DNA from: UBA8949 sp942493365
GTDB taxonomy: Bacteria; Bacillota; Clostridia; Saccharofermentanales; UBA5734
Direction: 5' to 3'
DNA length: 64,000 bases
Assembly (NCBI GenBank): GCA_942493365.1
Contig: OW818697.1
Location: 1,426,001-1,490,000, forward strand
Below are positions 60,431-64,000 of the stretch, piece after piece (within the stretch, counting starts at the first letter, position 1; every line of letters starts with the position of its first letter). The notes under the pieces were generated by a model. That model saw only the letters and a list, made by a program, of their open reading frames with translations. It was not told where the DNA came from and made no database searches. The position numbers and the translations under genes were made by a program.

Positions 60431-61288
60431 ATGGCATTGCGAAAAAAATTGTTTAAGAACCGCATTTTTACTGTTGTCTTTATAACCATTCTGCTGCTGG
60501 CGGTTCTTTTGCTGTCTGCGTTGCCAGGCAGCCCATTGAATTTCATCACCAGTCCGATTTCAGCTTTGCTGGAACCGGTGCAAAAGGGACTCAATTCAGC
60601 CATTGACTCGGTTTCGGGATTTTTTGCCTCAATCTCTGAAGGCATGGCCATTCGGGATGAGAACAAAAATCTGGAAGCAGAGAATGCTGAGCTGCTCAAC
60701 GAAATTGCGCAACTGCAGGAGGCTGGCCGTCAATATGCCGAATTGAAGGATGCATTTCAGCTCAAAGCACAGTTTGATTCTTACAAAATCATCGGGGGAC
60801 GGGTCATGACCCGTGAAATAGGTGCTTGGTTTGATGTTTTCCGCATCGATATCGGGACACGCGACGGCATCGAAGTGACAGAAACCTTATCTTTCGCCGT
60901 TGTGGATGCCCAGTCCAGGCTGATCGGCCGCCTGATTTCAACCGACACCTCCTCCGCCAAAGTCCTGCCGCTGCTGCATGAGGGCTTTGCGGTCAGTGCC
61001 AAGATCAACACCGTCAACAGCCCGCTGTTCAGAGTCCGCGGCGATATTGATATCAAGGCACAAGGTTTGTGCCTGATCGATCAGATTCCCGCTAACGCCA
61101 GCCTGCAAGTCGGCGATATCGTCATCACAAGCGGTGCGGGCGGTTTGTTTCCGGCTGGCATTCAAATCGGTGAAATCGTCAAGATTATTGATAACGATGC
61201 CCGAAACCAGCGTCAGGCCTACCTGAAACCCTCGACGGATCTGGAAAACCTGAGCACGGTCTTTGTGATGAAAGGCCTCGAATCATGA
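60431..61288 (+). CDS. mreC: Rod-shape-determining protein MreC
   Basis: The protein has about 285 residues, with one N-terminal transmembrane segment (about 12-33), a coiled coil (about 75-105: EGMAIRDENKNLEAENAELLNEI cut across heptads) and two beta-barrel domains outside (about 115-280). MreC scaffolds the elongasome and regulates PBP2. ATG 60431 is listed; TTG 60437 has better spacing (9 bases) from AGGAGG and gives MRKKLFKNRIF. No mreB is present between radC and mreC, so mreB lies elsewhere. It overlaps mreD by 4 bases. Confidence 0.93.
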   Translation: MALRKKLFKNRIFTVVFITILLLAVLLLSALPGSPLNFITSPISALLEPVQKGLNSAIDSVSGFFASISEGMAIRDENKNLEAENAELLNEIAQLQEAGRQYAELKDAFQLKAQFDSYKIIGGRVMTREIGAWFDVFRIDIGTRDGIEVTETLSFAVVDAQSRLIGRLISTDTSSAKVLPLLHEGFAVSAKINTVNSPLFRVRGDIDIKAQGLCLIDQIPANASLQVGDIVITSGAGGLFPAGIQIGEIVKIIDNDARNQRQAYLKPSTDLENLSTVFVMKGLES

Positions 61289-61872
61289 AGGAAAACAAAG
61301 TCATCATACGCGCCATCATCGTGTACACGCTTTATGTGCTTGGTCTGGGGCTGCTGCAGGTGACCTTGCCACATAGCGTGGCACTATTTGGTGCCCGACC
61401 TGACCTGACCTTGATCCTGGCTGTTTTGGCCGGTTATATGTTTGGCTCGAATGATGGCATGATCATTGGCCTGGCGGCAGGATTTCTGCGCGATATGATG
61501 GCTGGGCGTGCACTGGGACTGGGTATGCTGCTCTTGATGTATGCTGGTCTGCTGGCCTCTGTTTTGTTACGCAAATTCTTCCGCCGCAATATTATCATGG
61601 GGCTGGTGCAAATTATCATTGCGACTGTTTTTTACCAAATCTTGATAACCGTACTGCACCTGATCCTGCCGATGCTGCCGGACGTTACTTTTAATGTGGG
61701 TCTGATGGCCTTTAGAATGCTGCAGAATTTACCTGCCCAATTGCTGGTCAATTCGGCAGCCGGGATACCAATGATTTTGCTGATGACCTTTATGGGTCCC
61801 TATCGCCGGGGCAGCCGTCGGGATGATCCAGAACAATCAATCGTGGGAGATAGTCTATGGCACATCAGATAA
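61285..61872 (+). CDS. mreD: Rod-shape-determining protein MreD
   Basis: The 195-residue protein has about five to six transmembrane segments over residues 8-170, in the MreD pattern (ALFGARPDLTLILAVLAGYMFGSNDGMIIGLAAGFLRDMM broken by loops). It is a membrane partner in the elongasome. ATG 61285 overlaps the mreC stop by 4 bases. The C-terminal coding end overlaps the PBP2 gene by 16 bases, so mreC, mreD and the PBP2 gene are translationally coupled. Confidence 0.9.
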   Translation: MKENKVIIRAIIVYTLYVLGLGLLQVTLPHSVALFGARPDLTLILAVLAGYMFGSNDGMIIGLAAGFLRDMMAGRALGLGMLLLMYAGLLASVLLRKFFRRNIIMGLVQIIIATVFYQILITVLHLILPMLPDVTFNVGLMAFRMLQNLPAQLLVNSAAGIPMILLMTFMGPYRRGSRRDDPEQSIVGDSLWHIR

Positions 61873-64000
61873 AACCGTCGGGTTATTACATTTTTGACAA
61901 CAAGCTGGAGGGCTCGGTCAAGAAAGAGGATCATCCCAATTTTTTCAAGCGTTTTCGCTTGTTCTTCAGCAGCCGGTATGCTGTCCTGACGGTGTGTTTT
62001 ATTTTGGCGGGTTCGCTGATTTTTTACAACACCGCCGCCTTGCAACTGAATCCTGCTGTATCAGCTGCCGTCAGCGAAACCACCGGCGTATCACGTCAGC
62101 AGGTCATTACAGCCGCGCGCGGCGATATTGTCGACGCGTCGGGCTTGCCGCTGGCATATTCCACAGTGGTCAACACGCTCATGATTACCTACGCAGGCCT
62201 TGACAACAATCATTTGAACGCGATGCTGCTGGATCTGTCTCATTACCTTGAAGAGCAAGGCGTTCAAATTGAGGAAACCTTGTCTGATTATTTCACGCTT
62301 GATCATACAGCTTGCAACCATGCGCAAGGTGAAGGTCTTGACTGCGGTGTACCTGTTTTTCAGAAAGAATTGAACGAGATCATGAAATGGCAAAACACCA
62401 AAAACCGTTTTAATCTGGCCAGCGTCACCGATACCACAAATCCAACCTATGCTGACAAATTGATCAAAACCGATCCACAGGTCTTTTTCGATTATCTGCT
62501 CTATAATCGCTATCAAATAAACGACCCCAAGGCGGATGGCCAAAAATACAACCGCAGCGATGCCTATCGCATCATGCAGCTTCGCTACCAGATTATGATC
62601 AATGAGTGGGCCTTTATCAACGGCACCCCAGTCGAAATTGCCCGCAAGGTCAGTGATCAGGTCGTTTCGTCGATTAATGAGCAGAATTTTCGTTTTATGG
62701 GCGTCATCAGCGGGCAAGAATATGAACGAGCCTATACGGAAAACGCCAAGCTGTTGTGTCATGTGCTGGGTTATGTAGGCCGCATCACGTCCAGCCAGTA
62801 TCAGGAGTTGAGTTCGCAGGGCTACTCGGCAGATGCCATCATTGGACAGGACGGCGTCGAATCGACCGCTGAGCGTTATCTGGCTGGCCAGAACGGCATC
62901 AAACCCTACAACATCTGGACAGTAGCCGGGGAGGAAGGGTCATTTTATTCCGAATCCATCGGAAAAGATGCGGTGCCCGGTTTTAATGTCACGCTGACCA
63001 TTGACAGCGAATTGCAGAAAATTGCCGAAGACTCTCTGATCTCGGTCATTGATTCTATTCGCAACAGTCCGAACAACAAAAACAAGGGCGACGCTGACGC
63101 CGGCTCGGTGGTCATGATTGATGTCAACACCGGCGCGGTGCTGGCCATGGCCAGTTATCCAGGCTATGATCCGAACGATTTTATATTGCAGGCAACAGAC
63201 GACGCAGCCAAGGCGAGGGTAGCTGATTACCTGACCAACAGTGTCACGCAACCGCTTTGGAACCGGGCAATCATGGAAATATATGCCCCCGGTTCAACCT
63301 TCAAACCAGCGACGGCGGTTGCGGCTTTGCAGAGCGGGGCCATCACGCCCTACAACAACACCATTCGCTGCAAAGGCCATGAAATTATCGGCGAATGGCC
63401 ATTCAAATGCTTGGAATATCCTGGCAGCGGCCATGGCAACCTGACCCTGGAGCGGGCGCTGGCCACCTCGTGCAACATGTATTTTCACAATCTTGGCTAC
63501 AGGGCAAAAATAAACAACATCGATTACTGGGGTCGAAAACTTGGTCTGGGCGAGTACACCGGCATTGACCTGCCGGGCGAGGCTCGAGGCATTCGGGCCA
63601 ATCGCGAAAACAAGATTAGACTGCGCTCCAATCCGGCCGACCAAATCTGGTTTCCTGCCGACACCTGCCAGACGGCCATCGGTCAGTTTGACAACAGCTT
63701 TACAATCATCCAATTGGCGGTCTACACAGCGGCACTGGCGACTGGCAACAATGTGACACCCCATGTGATCGGCCAGATCACCAGCAACGACGGCGTCATT
63801 ATTCAGGATTACAATTATGATCCGATATCAATCGGCATTGACCCGGCCAATTTGTTGGCGATTCGCAAAGGTATGGTCGCGGTGGCTGGTGATCCCGATG
63901 GTACAGCCTATCGCTATTTCAAGAATTATCCGATCACCGTGGCGGCAAAAACCGGTACCGCTGAAACCGGCTTCGAAGATCGGTCATCATCCAACGGCTT
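61857..64000 (+). CDS. mrdA: Penicillin-binding protein 2 (MrdA-like transpeptidase), C-terminus cut off by the window edge
   Basis: The frame is open from ATG 61857 (GGGAGA upstream) to the window end (714 residues seen). One transmembrane segment (about 43-62), a pedestal domain with ARGDIVDASGLPLAYS (about 80-330) and a transpeptidase domain (from about 370) are visible. The catalytic motifs are Ser480 in APGSTFK, Ser538-Cys-Asn540 and Lys698-Thr-Gly. It crosslinks side-wall peptidoglycan during elongation with RodA. The long pedestal (IDNxx region about 120-260) is larger than in E. coli. It follows mreC and mreD on one transcript. Confidence 0.93.
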   Translation, partial: MAHQIKPSGYYIFDNKLEGSVKKEDHPNFFKRFRLFFSSRYAVLTVCFILAGSLIFYNTAALQLNPAVSAAVSETTGVSRQQVITAARGDIVDASGLPLAYSTVVNTLMITYAGLDNNHLNAMLLDLSHYLEEQGVQIEETLSDYFTLDHTACNHAQGEGLDCGVPVFQKELNEIMKWQNTKNRFNLASVTDTTNPTYADKLIKTDPQVFFDYLLYNRYQINDPKADGQKYNRSDAYRIMQLRYQIMINEWAFINGTPVEIARKVSDQVVSSINEQNFRFMGVISGQEYERAYTENAKLLCHVLGYVGRITSSQYQELSSQGYSADAIIGQDGVESTAERYLAGQNGIKPYNIWTVAGEEGSFYSESIGKDAVPGFNVTLTIDSELQKIAEDSLISVIDSIRNSPNNKNKGDADAGSVVMIDVNTGAVLAMASYPGYDPNDFILQATDDAAKARVADYLTNSVTQPLWNRAIMEIYAPGSTFKPATAVAALQSGAITPYNNTIRCKGHEIIGEWPFKCLEYPGSGHGNLTLERALATSCNMYFHNLGYRAKINNIDYWGRKLGLGEYTGIDLPGEARGIRANRENKIRLRSNPADQIWFPADTCQTAIGQFDNSFTIIQLAVYTAALATGNNVTPHVIGQITSNDGVIIQDYNYDPISIGIDPANLLAIRKGMVAVAGDPDGTAYRYFKNYPITVAAKTGTAETGFEDRSSSNG

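Overview
The window looks like chromosomal DNA of an anaerobic, Gram-positive-type bacterium of the Clostridia (Bacillota), with roughly 50% GC. The signs are strong AGGAGG-type ribosome binding sites, a Bacillus-type SOS box, BlaI/BlaR1-type regulation, an NFACT-family RqcH, the comEC-holA pair, PASTA and YfhO proteins, a superoxide reductase, a probable Re-citrate synthase and a Na+-pump decarboxylase beta subunit. I cannot name a genus. Most visible promoters carry an extended -10 box (TGnTATAAT). I see no rRNA, tRNA, CRISPR array, transposase or prophage.

Layout. 1-3.6 kb: the start of a YerB-like lipoprotein, a zinc-ribbon protein, an SOS-box-controlled small protein, a LexA-like repressor with an altered active site, a hairpin-rich inverted-repeat segment, and tmRNA. 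3.7-9.7 kb: a cyclic-di-GMP and two-component block, with a PAS-GGDEF cyclase facing a histidine kinase / response regulator / HD-GYP operon. 9.8-15.4 kb: secreted or membrane enzymes (sulfite-oxidase-like lipoprotein, M19 dipeptidase, SGNH esterase, phosphodiester glycosidase). 15.5-20.1 kb: an ABC exporter and a seven-PASTA protein without a kinase domain. 20.1-22.4 kb: a broken mltG end, a membrane protein and a small lipoprotein behind tandem BlaI-type operators. 22.5-27.4 kb: DEAD-box helicase, glycosyltransferase, NagB, flavoprotein reductase. 27.5-32 kb: paired DUF4870-like proteins, GtrA, and a BlaI/M56 operon whose operators match those of the 22 kb lipoprotein. 32-41.7 kb: antiporter, flavodoxin, YfhO, superoxide reductase, TrmB regulator with LysA, dCMP deaminase, an SOS-controlled small membrane protein and Re-citrate synthase. 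41.8-47 kb: CoA-binding protein, ruvCAB-queH, rqcH. 47-51.2 kb: Na+-pump beta and tiny gamma subunits with two PRPP-synthetase paralogues. 51.4-64 kb: housekeeping genes engB, comEC, holA, icd (fused to a SEC-C domain), asnS, maf, radC, mreC, mreD and the start of a PBP2.

Three regulatory themes connect separate loci. SOS boxes sit at 1.8, 39.8-39.9 and 42.3 kb. BlaI-type double operators sit at 21.9 and 29.2 kb. A TTTGAyAATCAAA dyad sits at 28.11 and 28.60 kb. The best candidates for something undescribed are the small single-pass membrane protein between two SOS boxes (a possible functional analogue of the division inhibitor YneA), a split BlaR1-like sensor system, and the icd/SEC-C fusion that still contains the ribosome binding site and start codon of a formerly separate gene.
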